Source: CAZTDD01 sp964612675 (GTDB lineage Bacteria > Hinthialibacterota > Hinthialibacteria > Hinthialibacterales > JAKPRU01). Taken from it: a stretch of DNA of 64,000 nucleotides. Location: assembly GCA_964612675.1 (NCBI GenBank), contig CAZTDD010000008.1, positions 1 to 64,000 of the forward strand. The letters run 5' to 3'. A model generated the notes under the pieces. The model worked only from the letters and a program-made list of their open reading frames with translations, was not told the origin of the DNA and searched no databases. The translations under genes and the position numbers were made by a program. Positions 49,890 through 59,565 of this stretch are shown piece by piece. The first letter of the stretch is position 1; each line of letters begins with the position of its first letter.

Positions 49890-52061
49890 CTACTGAACGA
49901 GCCACTGTTGCAGAGTCCGGTCTCGTTCATCCTCGTCGCATGTCTTTATGACAAGCGAGGACGACGCGGATGCGCGTTCATAGCGATCGACGGGGAACCC
50001 GTATGTCGATTGGGCTTCCTCGTCGGAGAGGGGCTCGCCTGAATGGTCGCGCATGTTCATTAACAAAACTTCCCGTGGCGAAAAAGCGGCAATCAAGTCA
50101 GGCAAGTCGTAGCCCGTGAGCACACCGCCGATCAGCTCGCTTGAATTGAACTGATATTCCCGGTTCATCACGATCTGTGAATAGGACGCCAATCCATCCA
50201 CAATCGAGATGCGCTGAATTTGTCCGTCAAGGACCGCTGCGTGAAGCAAGGCTGAACCGGTTGATGAGTATGCCACGGCGGAAATACGGTCTCGATCCAC
50301 GTATGGTTGATCGACCATCGCGTCAACACAATTAGTAATCTGAGACGCGCGAATCCCAACAATGCTTGTACCGAGCATAAGTGCCAGGTAGGGATCTTGA
50401 TATTCGCGATTGCCGCTCGCTGTTTCGCCGATACCTGCCAAGTCTGCAGCGAGAACCACATGGCCTTCACGGGCCAGTTTCTCAATCAGCGAAAGCTGAG
50501 ATATTTTTCCGGAAGACGGGAACAATAATGTGAGCGGACACTTCGTTCGGTCCTGATTCGCTTTATCCGGTACTGCCAGAAGGACAGGAATTGACATACC
50601 ATCTTCGCTGCAGAGAACCCTCTTCTCAACAACATATCCATCGAACACCATCCGTCCGATGAGCATTAAGTCCGATTCGGAGGGACCTAGATAACCGGAC
50701 AGACGTTTTGCCTCTCGTTGCACGGATTGGCAGTGTTCGCGCGGCTGAGAGCGGCTCTGACTGAGTCGGTCGTACAGATCAATCGCATATTCCCGGTTGT
50801 AATCGAAGACAGTCTTTCCACCTAGGGAAGTCAGAATCTGCCCCGTCTCTGTGGAATTCAGTTCTTCCAAAGGAAGCGGCTCGAATTCGATGTCTCCAGT
50901 GGAACCCGGAAAATCAAAATGCAACCGAAGGAATTCGTACAATGACTCACGGTTTTTCTTTGTTGACTGGTGAGGAGCATCGTCCGACACCATCTTCAGG
51001 TTTTCTTCCGCCCCAAACACTCGGAAGGCGGCTTTCGCTTCGGCCACAGTCTCATGTACACCGGCGATACTGAAGAAATCATTGGTGGTTGCGATAACAA
51101 GGGTCGGTTTCGGAGCACGGAGTTCCAGGAAATCCGGATGGTCGAATCCCAGTTCGATTCCTCGGAAGAAACACTGTTCGGCATCCTGCGGGCCTATTGA
51201 TTCAAGCAGACGGCGAAAACTCGTGACATAACACTCGGGGGCACCAATCGCGATTCGGCTGTCGTAGGCCATGATGTATGAACTCTGCGTGCCGCCGCCG
51301 GATCTTCCCTGCACGGCGATTCTGTCGGGATCGACCTCCTCGCGTGTCTCTAAATAGTCGAGCGCACGGATCATATCCCAAACAAAATAGGAGGCTACCG
51401 ATACACCGTTCAAAAATGTCTGTTTGCCTACATAAGAATGCTCGCCGGTCGATCCGTAACGCGATTTCTTCTTCGAGTCATCCAGATACATCAGTCGTTC
51501 GCCTTGTCCGACAGGATCCATTGCGAGCACCACGAACCCTTTTTGGGCGAGATTGAAAATAACATTTTGGTACGTTGCAGAACGATATCCCTCCGACGTG
51601 TGGCCGCAGACATACAAGACCGTCGGTCTCGGGCCGTCGATATCTTTCGGAATCAACATACAACAGGTCACATACATCTCGGGACGCGATTCGAAGATGA
51701 TCTTTTCATATCGACAGAACTCCGTTTCGCCTGTGCCCGTGATCCGCGCGTTGAGGGGTGTCCTTTCGGGCATTTCACCGAGAATCCTTCGATAGGCCGA
51801 ACGGGCGTGAGCAATCCGTGTCTGCCACTCCCGTTTCGATTGGAGGCGCGTAATCGTTCGTTTTCGTTGTTCGAGGCGGTCGAATGCTTCTTGATTCAAG
51901 TAGTGACGTAACGAGAGTTTTGAGTCTTCCCATTTCGCCCATCCACTCAATACCGAGAGATCGCCTTCTTCCACGTCCTGGATGGACTGTCCGGAAGCGT
52001 TCGGAGAAAACAAGAGAAGGATCGGACATAAAAGGGCTGCTGCAATAAGGTATCGATACAT
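49890..52061 (-). CDS. Secreted tandem alpha/beta hydrolase (esterase/peptidase-like)
   Basis: The 723-residue product has a signal peptide (MYRYLIAAALLCPILLLFSP). The first hydrolase domain carries PTVLYVCGHTSEGY, the nucleophile elbow VQGRSGGGTQSSYI, and an Asp/His pair including DDAPHQST; this pattern fits acetyl-xylan-esterase-like and S9/DUF-type hydrolases. A second alpha/beta-hydrolase-like domain follows from about residue 490 (LTLLFPSSGKISQLSLIEKL, AYSSTGSALLHAA) whose elbow lacks the second Gly and may be non-catalytic. It would remove esters from extracellular glycans or act on peptides. Confidence 0.8.
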   Translation of the reverse strand: MYRYLIAAALLCPILLLFSPNASGQSIQDVEEGDLSVLSGWAKWEDSKLSLRHYLNQEAFDRLEQRKRTITRLQSKREWQTRIAHARSAYRRILGEMPERTPLNARITGTGETEFCRYEKIIFESRPEMYVTCCMLIPKDIDGPRPTVLYVCGHTSEGYRSATYQNVIFNLAQKGFVVLAMDPVGQGERLMYLDDSKKKSRYGSTGEHSYVGKQTFLNGVSVASYFVWDMIRALDYLETREEVDPDRIAVQGRSGGGTQSSYIMAYDSRIAIGAPECYVTSFRRLLESIGPQDAEQCFFRGIELGFDHPDFLELRAPKPTLVIATTNDFFSIAGVHETVAEAKAAFRVFGAEENLKMVSDDAPHQSTKKNRESLYEFLRLHFDFPGSTGDIEFEPLPLEELNSTETGQILTSLGGKTVFDYNREYAIDLYDRLSQSRSQPREHCQSVQREAKRLSGYLGPSESDLMLIGRMVFDGYVVEKRVLCSEDGMSIPVLLAVPDKANQDRTKCPLTLLFPSSGKISQLSLIEKLAREGHVVLAADLAGIGETASGNREYQDPYLALMLGTSIVGIRASQITNCVDAMVDQPYVDRDRISAVAYSSTGSALLHAAVLDGQIQRISIVDGLASYSQIVMNREYQFNSSELIGGVLTGYDLPDLIAAFSPREVLLMNMRDHSGEPLSDEEAQSTYGFPVDRYERASASSSLVIKTCDEDERDRTLQQWLVQ

Positions 52062-52237
52062 GGCGCTGACTCCAATCGAAGAGTTGTGCTTGACTTTGTC
52101 GCAGAATCGGAAATGCGAAGCGCACAATGAACAATCCTATGATGTGTCCATTATGAGGTCAAGATACTAAAGGAACCGACGTGTGTTTCAGATCCTCGAA
52201 AGAGGCTCGGATATTCCTGTTTAGCCAACAGCGATCC

Positions 52238-53977
52238 TCATTCGAGAGAGGCGTGATAATTGCTGATCGCCTCGGATGTCCTCAGGTAGCGGTCGTAAAT
52301 ACGAAGAGATTTGATTTCGATATGTCCCGTCGAGGACAATTCAAACTCATCGGCTCCATTAACATCCCCCAGTTCTTTTGGAAAACGTCCCCAGCCTCTT
52401 TCGCGTTGTTTCCCACCGTCACAGACGATGCCGTCGATTACGTACGATACGATTTTCGGTCCGCCATCTAGGATCACTGCGACGTGATGCCATTTATCCG
52501 GAGTGATCGTGTTCGGGTCCGAATCCCAGGCGAATTGATGAGTTCCATCGGAAAACTCAATCCGGACATTCGATTGTCCGGCGGTTTTCAGAGCAATCCC
52601 TTTCTTTTGACTGTTTCGTGTGTCGAAGATCGTCTGACCGGCCGTGCAATCATGCGCGCGAAGCCAAAGGTCTATGGTGAATCCTCCGTTTGTGTCGAGG
52701 TTCGGCAGACGCGGCATTGTTCTTGTATCGTCTTTCTGACCGGCGTTCCATGAAACGAGAAGTCCGTCCTGAGTCACGGTGCTGCGCTTGCCCTGGCTCC
52801 ATAATCCTTCAAGCAGAGTCGCATCGATTTCATGGATGCGTGCGATACTCTTTTGTGTTTCGCTGACCCAGTATTCTCCATCTTGTTCAATCAAATCGGG
52901 GTAACTGATTCGCACGGATTCATCGGGATCGTACAAGAGGATTTCGGGTTGCGACCAGTAGATTTTTCCGTCTTTTTCAATCCCGCCGGACAGCCACACC
53001 GGATTGCGTTTCTCGTATGTTTTTCCACTGTGGTGGTTGAACCAGAAGAGATACTTGCCGTTTTGTGTTTTCCAGACTGCCGGACAGGCTCGGTTATGTT
53101 TGAACTTCCGTCCGCCCGGTGTGTACGTGGCATGTTCGGGTTTTGTCCATGTCCTCCCACCGTCTGTGCTGTACGAATGACAGGGGTGGCCGGTTGTCGT
53201 TCGATACATACAGAAAAGGGTACCGTCGCTGAGTGCGACGATATTATGTTCTTCCTGGACGGAGCCAAACTCAGGTGCGCGGATGCCGTGTTGGCCCTTC
53301 GGGAGCATTTCCCAGTGTATTTTTTCTGGGTTTTTCTCGTGGAGGATATTTTTCGAGTGGAATATCCACCCTTCTCCCTGTTCCAGCATGTATCTGCCGA
53401 GTTTGGTGAACGCGAAATAGACGGAACCGTTGTGAATCATGGGTTTATCGATGCCCCAGAATATCTGTGTTCCATCATCGAATCCATTATTGGCATCGCA
53501 AGCCGTTCGACGTACAGGCAGGCGGTACCGTTTCTCGGACCAGGTTCTGCCGTTGTCGTCGGAGTATTTAAACACGTACCAACCAAGCATGTCGGCCCGC
53601 TTGCCGGTGATCCGGTCTCCATTGTAGTCGTAAAACCCATAGACCCGCCCACTCGGCACGACGAGGGGAACGATCCATGAGGCCTCCGGACCGGTTTCAG
53701 GTTCGATGTCGATCAACTCACTCCAGGAACGGCCTTTATCGGCGCTGATGGTTGCTACGACATGTTGCCCCGGATCGCCCTCTTTTCCTTTACCGGTCGT
53801 CAAGGTGCAGAGCCAGTTTCCGTCCTTGGTTATGACCACATACGGCTGATCGCAATATCCCTGATCGGGAATCGTTAGGCCTGTGCGGATGTTTCTCCTA
53901 TCGAACTCGCCGTTGGCCGGACTTCCGAACATAATCAAAATGGCTATAAGAAACGTGAGGCTTTCGAAAGAACGCAT
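52238..53977 (-). CDS. Secreted BNR-repeat sialidase-like protein with LamG domain
   Basis: The 579-residue product has a signal peptide (MRSFESLTFLIAILIMFGSP). Asp-box repeats of the sialidase propeller are seen: SADKGRSWSELIDIE, SDDNGRTWSEKRYRL and STDGGRTWTKPEHAT. From about residue 385 a LamG/concanavalin-like domain follows (NGGFTIDLWLRAHD, DKWHHVAVILDGG). The catalytic residues of true sialidases (Arg triad, Tyr/Glu pair) cannot be assigned with confidence, so the enzyme may act on other sugars. GGAAGGAG precedes the chosen ATG. Confidence 0.83.
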   Translation of the reverse strand: MRSFESLTFLIAILIMFGSPANGEFDRRNIRTGLTIPDQGYCDQPYVVITKDGNWLCTLTTGKGKEGDPGQHVVATISADKGRSWSELIDIEPETGPEASWIVPLVVPSGRVYGFYDYNGDRITGKRADMLGWYVFKYSDDNGRTWSEKRYRLPVRRTACDANNGFDDGTQIFWGIDKPMIHNGSVYFAFTKLGRYMLEQGEGWIFHSKNILHEKNPEKIHWEMLPKGQHGIRAPEFGSVQEEHNIVALSDGTLFCMYRTTTGHPCHSYSTDGGRTWTKPEHATYTPGGRKFKHNRACPAVWKTQNGKYLFWFNHHSGKTYEKRNPVWLSGGIEKDGKIYWSQPEILLYDPDESVRISYPDLIEQDGEYWVSETQKSIARIHEIDATLLEGLWSQGKRSTVTQDGLLVSWNAGQKDDTRTMPRLPNLDTNGGFTIDLWLRAHDCTAGQTIFDTRNSQKKGIALKTAGQSNVRIEFSDGTHQFAWDSDPNTITPDKWHHVAVILDGGPKIVSYVIDGIVCDGGKQRERGWGRFPKELGDVNGADEFELSSTGHIEIKSLRIYDRYLRTSEAISNYHASLE

Positions 53978-54079
53978 GTGTTCCGAGTCTCCTTCCAAAA
54001 CGAGGACTTGCGTTATCCTCAATGGCAGTCTGGTTTGTCGAATACTCATAATAGCACGATCGATTTTATCTCGCGCATC

Positions 54080-54308
54080 CCCTTGCTATATCGCGGAAGC
54101 TGTAGGGTTTCTATCGATTGCCGAGGCAATCCGGCTGCGGAAGAGCGGTGTCGAATTGACTGTCATGCAGGACAACGCGAGCGCGCTCGCCCTGTATCGA
54201 AAGAGGAGATTCATGATCGTAGGCGAGACTTTCGATGCAGAAGGCCCGATGTTTCACATGCAAAGAATGCTATCGGAAAGCGGGTCTTTTGTCCCTGTAA
54301 ACGGATAG
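54080..54308 (+). pseudogene. C-terminal remnant of a GNAT acetyltransferase
   Basis: The frame reads AEAIRLRKSGVELTVMQDNA, SALALYRKRRFMIVGETFDA and a short end. The N-A-S-A-L-A-L-Y-x-K-R-x-F block is the last conserved part of GNAT N-acetyltransferases. The acetyl-CoA-binding motif A and the front of the fold are missing; upstream the frame is open into unrelated sequence overlapping the 5-prime end of the sialidase-like gene. It is a decayed gene end. Confidence 0.65.
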
Positions 54309-54321
54309 AACGTTCGGGGTA

Positions 54322-55008
54322 TTAATCCTTGAACCGATATCCTACGCCTCGGACGGTTTCGATGTATTGACCCGACTTGCCCAGTTTTCGGCGCAGTGCG
54401 ACGATTTGGACGTCGACCGAACGGTCCGTTACGGGATAGTCGTCGCCATGCACGGCGTCAATGATCTGATGGCGGGTGAATACCCAACCCGGGCGGCGCA
54501 CCAGGAAGTGCAGGATTCGGAACTCGGTCAACGTCAAGCTGACCTGTTTTTCGTCCACAAGCAGCTGGTGTCTGCCGGGATGGATCTCCATATTGTGCAC
54601 TTTTATCACCGATGTTTCGTCGACGGGCTCCATGGCCAATCGCCGGAGTACGGTACGGACCCTCGCTACGAGTATATTTGGGCTGAACGGTTTGGTGACA
54701 TAATCGTCCGCGCCGAGCTCCAGACCGCGCACGACATCGGACTCTTCGCCCTTTGCACTCAGAATAATGATGGGGATTTGCTCCGTTGCGGAGTTCTGTT
54801 TTAACAATCTGCAGACTTCGAGACCGTCGATTCCAGGGAGCATCAAGTCCAGGACGATCAGATCCGGCGACATCGACTTCGCAGTCTTTAGTGCATCTTC
54901 CCCGGTTTCGACACACGCAACGTCATAACCGCTTTTCACAAGATTATACTCGACCAGACTGAGGATATCCTCTTCATCATCCACAACCAGAATTCGTTCT
55001 TTTGCCAT
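54322..55008 (-). CDS. PhoB/OmpR-type response regulator
   Basis: The 228-residue protein has a receiver domain (ILVVDDEEDILSLVEYNL, phosphorylated Asp in LIVLDLMLPGIDGLEV, Thr/Lys in KPFSPNILVARV) and a winged-helix DNA-binding domain (FRILHFLVRRPGWVFTRHQI, DVQIVALRRKLG). Strong GGAGGAG precedes the ATG. It resembles PhoB. A partner sensor kinase of the PhoR type is not adjacent, so its signal is uncertain. Confidence 0.94.
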   Translation of the reverse strand: MAKERILVVDDEEDILSLVEYNLVKSGYDVACVETGEDALKTAKSMSPDLIVLDLMLPGIDGLEVCRLLKQNSATEQIPIIILSAKGEESDVVRGLELGADDYVTKPFSPNILVARVRTVLRRLAMEPVDETSVIKVHNMEIHPGRHQLLVDEKQVSLTLTEFRILHFLVRRPGWVFTRHQIIDAVHGDDYPVTDRSVDVQIVALRRKLGKSGQYIETVRGVGYRFKD

Positions 55009-55547
55009 TGCGATTCTCCTCCATCAGTAATCTTTCATAATAGTTCATGAGAAATATTTGCATTCTGTTAGAATTCGGTTAAGGTACTTCGTCTCCAGAG
55101 GCCTCGTGGACTACCGGGCGCGACGCCCCCGCTGTGAGTCGCCCGGTGTTCTTCTTTGGTTCATTTCCGGGGCGAGTGGATTCCGGTTTCCGGCTCGGTT
55201 GGGAGACAAGGTTCTTCCTCGATCCGTGATTTGTCAAGTTGTACTTCGAGCTTGTTTCCTTGCCTTGGGTCTGAATACCTGCAGTCAGGGCTCGCACGAG
55301 ACCGGTCAGGCGGAAGAGAATACAATACGGTTTAGTAGGAATCTAATCGGTCGCTAATCGCCCACCAACCGGGCTGCTCTGAAATCCTCGGGTCAATGCG
55401 AATCGGCCGTTCACAAGCAGGTAACTTCTGAGCCGGATGTATCTTGATCGGAAATCCGAGAATAGGTTGTACGGCTTGAATCGTACTTTTTCTATTATGT
55501 GTACTGCTGGACAGCGTGAGGATCGATCTTTTTCTGGGGCGGTGAAT
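55009..55547. other. Gene-free region upstream of the response regulator
   Basis: About 540 bases divide the divergent regulator and pseudopilin genes. The only structure I see is a GC-rich stem CCGGGCG (55114-55120) with CGCCCGG (55140-55146). No frame with a convincing start and protein-like composition occurs. Confidence 0.4.
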
Positions 55548-56192
55548 ATGGAGATAGCCACTCGATTAACCAATCACAAGAAGTCAGCCTTCACACTGAT
55601 CGAATTGCTGATTGTAGTAGCGATCATCGGGATCTTGGCGGCGATTGCCGTACCGAATTTCTTGAACGCGCAGATCAAGGCGAAAACGGCTAGGACGAAA
55701 TCCGACATTCGGACGATTCGCAATCAGGTCGAGATCTTCCACATGGATACCGGTTTGTGGCTGATCGACGGAAACGACTGCGACGGAACCGACAAGTGTT
55801 GTTTCCCGGGGATGTGGTTTGGTGTGAGACCCTCGGCCGTCGGGATTTCCAATGTTGACACCGGCGAGAACCATTTTTCCGGCCAGGTTTATCTTCCGTT
55901 GACCACGCCGGTCGCTTATCTCAGTTCTATACCAGTCGATCCGTTCGGGTCTGGGGTGTTTTACGCCTACGAAGACCGCGACTGTTCCAACACAGGTGGA
56001 ACGTACGGGATCTTGGCGGCCGCCGGTCCGGACCGCGATAACGGCGACTGGCATCCGAGTAATCAGGCGGTTGCTTATGATGTTTCGAACGGCGTCGGCA
56101 GCAGCGGCGATCTGTGGTATGCGTGGCGATTCAACAGTAGGCCGGACCCGAGCTACGACATGTACTACGCCAATGTGAACTGGGGATTCTGA
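55548..56192 (+). CDS. Pseudopilin
   Basis: The 214-residue product has a 13-residue basic leader ending KKSA, then FTLIELLIVVAIIGIL and AVPNFLNAQIKAK, with Glu at +5. The globular part has several Cys residues (GNDCDGTDKCCFPGMWFG, EDRDCSNTGG) that may form disulfides. A leader ending in Ala rather than Gly at -1 is a variant also known among pseudopilins. No secretion machinery is nearby. Confidence 0.87.
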   Translation: MEIATRLTNHKKSAFTLIELLIVVAIIGILAAIAVPNFLNAQIKAKTARTKSDIRTIRNQVEIFHMDTGLWLIDGNDCDGTDKCCFPGMWFGVRPSAVGISNVDTGENHFSGQVYLPLTTPVAYLSSIPVDPFGSGVFYAYEDRDCSNTGGTYGILAAAGPDRDNGDWHPSNQAVAYDVSNGVGSSGDLWYAWRFNSRPDPSYDMYYANVNWGF

Positions 56193-56236
56193 TCCGGCCG
56201 GCGGCTTTTACGTCTTGCCACGCATCCTTCTGCGCG

Positions 56237-57568
56237 TCAGTCGGCATATTCCGCGTGTGTGATCTTGACGACCACTGGATTCGGCCACTTCGAGTTATTA
56301 TAGATCCTCTGAGCCCTCATCGCCGAAATCGACAGACCCTCTGCAGTCTGTGTCCAGGTTGTCTGCGGATCGACCTCGGGACGATACTCCAGAACCCTTC
56401 CGGATTGCCCGAGGACCGAGACTTCGGTTTGAGGAGTGGCTCGGACACTCTTCAAAACAACAGTCTTTCTCTCACCTTTCGGCCAATCCATCCGTGTGAC
56501 GAAAGCGTATACCGTATCGGTGTCCTTGCCGCGTGTGAACCAGATATTTTCCTCATTGGTGATGTACCAGGGGCGAATCTCGTAAATGGCTTCACGGTTG
56601 ATGAATAGCCAGAGAGCCAATTCACGCAGCCGGGCCGTCTGTTCGATGGGGATTTCGCCGTCCGGCTTCGGTCCGACGTTCAGCAGCAGGTTTCCACCTT
56701 TCGCGCGGGTCTCGATCAGCATTTCGATAAGGCGGGTTCCCGATTTGTAGTCCTCATTTGTCGGTTTGTAATGCCACTGGGTCCCCAGGGTGAAGCAGGC
56801 TTCCCAGGGGCTCGGCATCGGTTTCCCAGGGATTCTCTCTTCGGGAGTTTCCATCGCGCCGCGAGTAATCAATATATCCGGCTGCATCCGCCACGCGAGT
56901 TGTTTGAGCCCTTCCGGTTCGCCGTCGATGAACAACACGTCGATCGGCCCGTAAGTGGACAACAGTTCTTTTAGCTGCGCTTTGTTGTGTCGCATCAATT
57001 CGGGATTGTTGGTCGGCAATGCTTCCGGCCTGCGACGGCTTATATCATGGCCCTGCTTGTACAGCACGTGGAAATCGTCCGGCGAAAAGTAAAAACCGAC
57101 GTGAATCCCTTTCTCACGAAACGCATCGACAACCTTGTGGGTAATGTCCTTCCCGTACGGCGTATTCATGACACTGAAATCGGTTGTCTTTGTATCGAAC
57201 ATGCAGAACCCACTGTGGTGTTTCGTCCCGAATACAACGTATTTCATACCAGCGAGTTTTGCCAATCGCGCCCACTCCTCGGGGTCGAACTTCTTCGGCA
57301 AGAAGGTTTTTGGCAGTTCATTCACAAATCGTTGTAGATAATCCTCCGAAGCGCCCACCATGGAGTGACTGATCACCGAGCCCAGCTGAGAATCCACACT
57401 CCAGTGGATAAACATCCCGAGAGCCTGGTCCTTGAACCAGTCGCATCTCTGCGAATCATTTGTGGGTTCCTTCGGAAGGTCCTCTTTCGTAATTTCTGTG
57501 GATTCGCACCCGAGAAGCAATACACAGAACAGAATCGATGAAATCAGGACATGCCTCGTAAAATGCAT
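56237..57568 (-). CDS. GH29 alpha-L-fucosidase-like lipoprotein
   Basis: The 443-residue product has a lipobox (LFCVLLLGC), so it is membrane-anchored and probably periplasmic or surface-exposed. The GH29 barrel is seen in CDWFKDQALGMFIHWSVDSQ, GMKYVVFGTKHHSGFCMFD, DVLFIDGEPEGLKQ (nucleophile Asp) and AKGGNLLLNVGPKPDGEI. It would remove alpha-L-fucose from glycans. The short C-terminal beta domain is typical. Confidence 0.93.
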   Translation of the reverse strand: MHFTRHVLISSILFCVLLLGCESTEITKEDLPKEPTNDSQRCDWFKDQALGMFIHWSVDSQLGSVISHSMVGASEDYLQRFVNELPKTFLPKKFDPEEWARLAKLAGMKYVVFGTKHHSGFCMFDTKTTDFSVMNTPYGKDITHKVVDAFREKGIHVGFYFSPDDFHVLYKQGHDISRRRPEALPTNNPELMRHNKAQLKELLSTYGPIDVLFIDGEPEGLKQLAWRMQPDILITRGAMETPEERIPGKPMPSPWEACFTLGTQWHYKPTNEDYKSGTRLIEMLIETRAKGGNLLLNVGPKPDGEIPIEQTARLRELALWLFINREAIYEIRPWYITNEENIWFTRGKDTDTVYAFVTRMDWPKGERKTVVLKSVRATPQTEVSVLGQSGRVLEYRPEVDPQTTWTQTAEGLSISAMRAQRIYNNSKWPNPVVVKITHAEYAD

Positions 57569-57653
57569 AATTCACTCCTTAGTGTGCGAACTGGAATTAT
57601 TGATATGTGGGCTGCTCGAAATGGTGCAGAAATACTCTCTATCTTCTTAAGAA

Positions 57654-58541
57654 TCAGTTGCCGATTACAGTTACTTTTTCGATTCCTTCTTTCCACCAGC
57701 TCTCCAGAAGATCGGCCCTGAGACTCTTTTTCGCGGTAGCTCCTGTCGCACGGGACATATCCAGTTCAGCACTGATCATTTCGTCTTTGAAAAAACTGGC
57801 TTCTACCAATATGTTGCCGTCCGGTCCGATAATGCGGCTCTGGCCGTGGGACAACATTGCGGGGCTGTTTGCCTGGACAATGTAGACATCATTTTCATCA
57901 GCGCGCGCCGAGATCTGTGCGCGATACGGTTCCAGTTTGTGCTCGGCTTTAATATTCGATTCACTTGAGATATAGAATACAAGCCGAGCGCCCGCCAGCA
58001 CGGGAAGACGAACCAGCTCCGGATAGCGTTCATCATGACAGATGATGATGGAGCAGGGAATATCGTCGATCTTGAAGACCACAAGACGACTGCCCGGTTC
58101 CGCCCAATCGTCACCGCCAACCAGCTGGATCTTCGCGTACCGGACCAGTTCTTCGCCGTTTGGACCGAAGACAACTGCGGTGTTGTACAAGCTGCCATCG
58201 GTATAATGCGGCGTGCCGACGATGGCATAGGTTTCCTCGCGGAAACATGCGGTTGCGATGCGCGACTCCGATTCCGCCAATTCATCCGGAGTGCATTCGG
58301 AAATGACGGATTTAACATATCCCGTGGTCGCACACTCCTGAAAAACGACGACACGAATGCCCTGTTCGGAGCATTTTTCGAGGTATTCGATAATGAAGTC
58401 TGTGTTCTTCTTCACGCTTTCCTGCGGCTGAAACTGAACAGCGGCCACGGAAAGCCGTTTTTTGATGGTCTCATCCGCCGCATAAACGACGGATACCGGC
58501 GAGAGGAAATACAGGATAAGGAACGAGCAAAACCAGCCCAT
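57654..58541 (-). CDS. Exported carbon-nitrogen hydrolase (nitrilase family)
   Basis: The 295-residue product starts with a signal peptide (MGWFCSFLILYFLSPVSVVY) and has the Glu-Lys-Cys triad of the nitrilase superfamily: Glu in VFQECATTGY (and the general base region), Lys in VRYAKIQLVG, and Cys in PCSIIICHDERYPE. Such enzymes cleave amides or nitriles. Export is unusual for the superfamily but known for secreted amidase-like members. It lies upstream of the fucosidase gene on the same strand. Confidence 0.87.
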   Translation of the reverse strand: MGWFCSFLILYFLSPVSVVYAADETIKKRLSVAAVQFQPQESVKKNTDFIIEYLEKCSEQGIRVVVFQECATTGYVKSVISECTPDELAESESRIATACFREETYAIVGTPHYTDGSLYNTAVVFGPNGEELVRYAKIQLVGGDDWAEPGSRLVVFKIDDIPCSIIICHDERYPELVRLPVLAGARLVFYISSESNIKAEHKLEPYRAQISARADENDVYIVQANSPAMLSHGQSRIIGPDGNILVEASFFKDEMISAELDMSRATGATAKKSLRADLLESWWKEGIEKVTVIGN

Positions 58542-58683
58542 GGGCCTCTCCGGGAACCTCTATCGTGGTATCTGCAGAAGCCAATTGCCTCTTCCAAAAC
58601 ACTTGGAATCATACTCCTCCCCGTTCCGTGAGTCAATGAGGGAAATTGTGGCGTTTCATTGCGTTTGATTGTCCGACAAACTC

Positions 58684-59292
58684 CTACTCCTGGATCGGTG
58701 CCCGCCCGCTCGTGTTGCTGGTCGCAACATGGGAAAGAACTCCTCCGGGGCCGTACATAAACAGCTCGCCTCGGCTGATTAAGCCGTTCGTGGGCGTGTA
58801 GGGCAGCCAGTAGTTCGCGGAGGTCCCGTAATCGTACGGATCGTATCGCTTGTCCGGCCCTACGCTGTTAAGGAACCAGCGCAGCGGACCGAGGCGCAAC
58901 GAGCCGGTCGACGGATCATGGACGCCGTAAAACGCCTGCTGCGGGAACGTCACCAGCAAATACGGCATCCAGATGTTGCTGTATCGCTGAGACGCGTCTT
59001 GATGTAGAAAAGGATCTTGCTGCGGCAACTGCGACAAATAGGCTACCGGTGAGGTGAGCCGGTTGAGAGGATACGGGATATTGGCGTGGGCGAGATCTGT
59101 GTAGGGGTAGGCATTGTTGTCCATGAAATACTGTTCAAGACCTTTTTCGAGTGCTTTGAAATCCGACTGAACGCGAGCTACCTTCGCTCGAATCTGAGCG
59201 TTGAGAAAATTTGGAACCGCTATTGCAGCAAGGATTCCAATGACGGCTACAACAATCAACAACTCGATCAATGTAAACGCCTGTCTTTTCAT
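58684..59292 (-). CDS. Pseudopilin
   Basis: The 202-residue product has a very short leader (MKRQA) before FTLIELLIVVAVIGIL and AVPNFLNAQIRAK. Glu at +5 is present. The globular part contains several Pro/Tyr-rich loops. This is the third isolated pseudopilin gene in the window. AGG-type ribosome sites upstream are weak (GAAGGA). Confidence 0.88.
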   Translation of the reverse strand: MKRQAFTLIELLIVVAVIGILAAIAVPNFLNAQIRAKVARVQSDFKALEKGLEQYFMDNNAYPYTDLAHANIPYPLNRLTSPVAYLSQLPQQDPFLHQDASQRYSNIWMPYLLVTFPQQAFYGVHDPSTGSLRLGPLRWFLNSVGPDKRYDPYDYGTSANYWLPYTPTNGLISRGELFMYGPGGVLSHVATSNTSGRAPIQE

Positions 59293-59565
59293 TTGAGAAT
59301 CGGTCCTTCATGTATTTCAGTGCAGGATCGCCGATAGCCGTACAGCGACCCGCAAACGTCGAGTAGGATATTTCGGTTCATACAAAGAATCAATCACTTT
59401 GAAGGTTTCTTGCAGAATACTCACAAAACTCTACTATGTGCGTTCCGATGTCCGTCCCTGGACTCCTTCGCATCAGACAGGGGGCCGACTTGTGTAATTG
59501 TTGATTATGCGGCTCGTTTTCTCTACGATCTCAAAAAACACAATCTTCTTCTTTGGATTTTGCGA

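Noticed and set aside
52832..53680. Plus-strand open frame of 282 codons opposite the sialidase-like gene
   Set aside because: The minus strand encodes Asp-box repeats and LamG; the plus frame is an antisense artefact.
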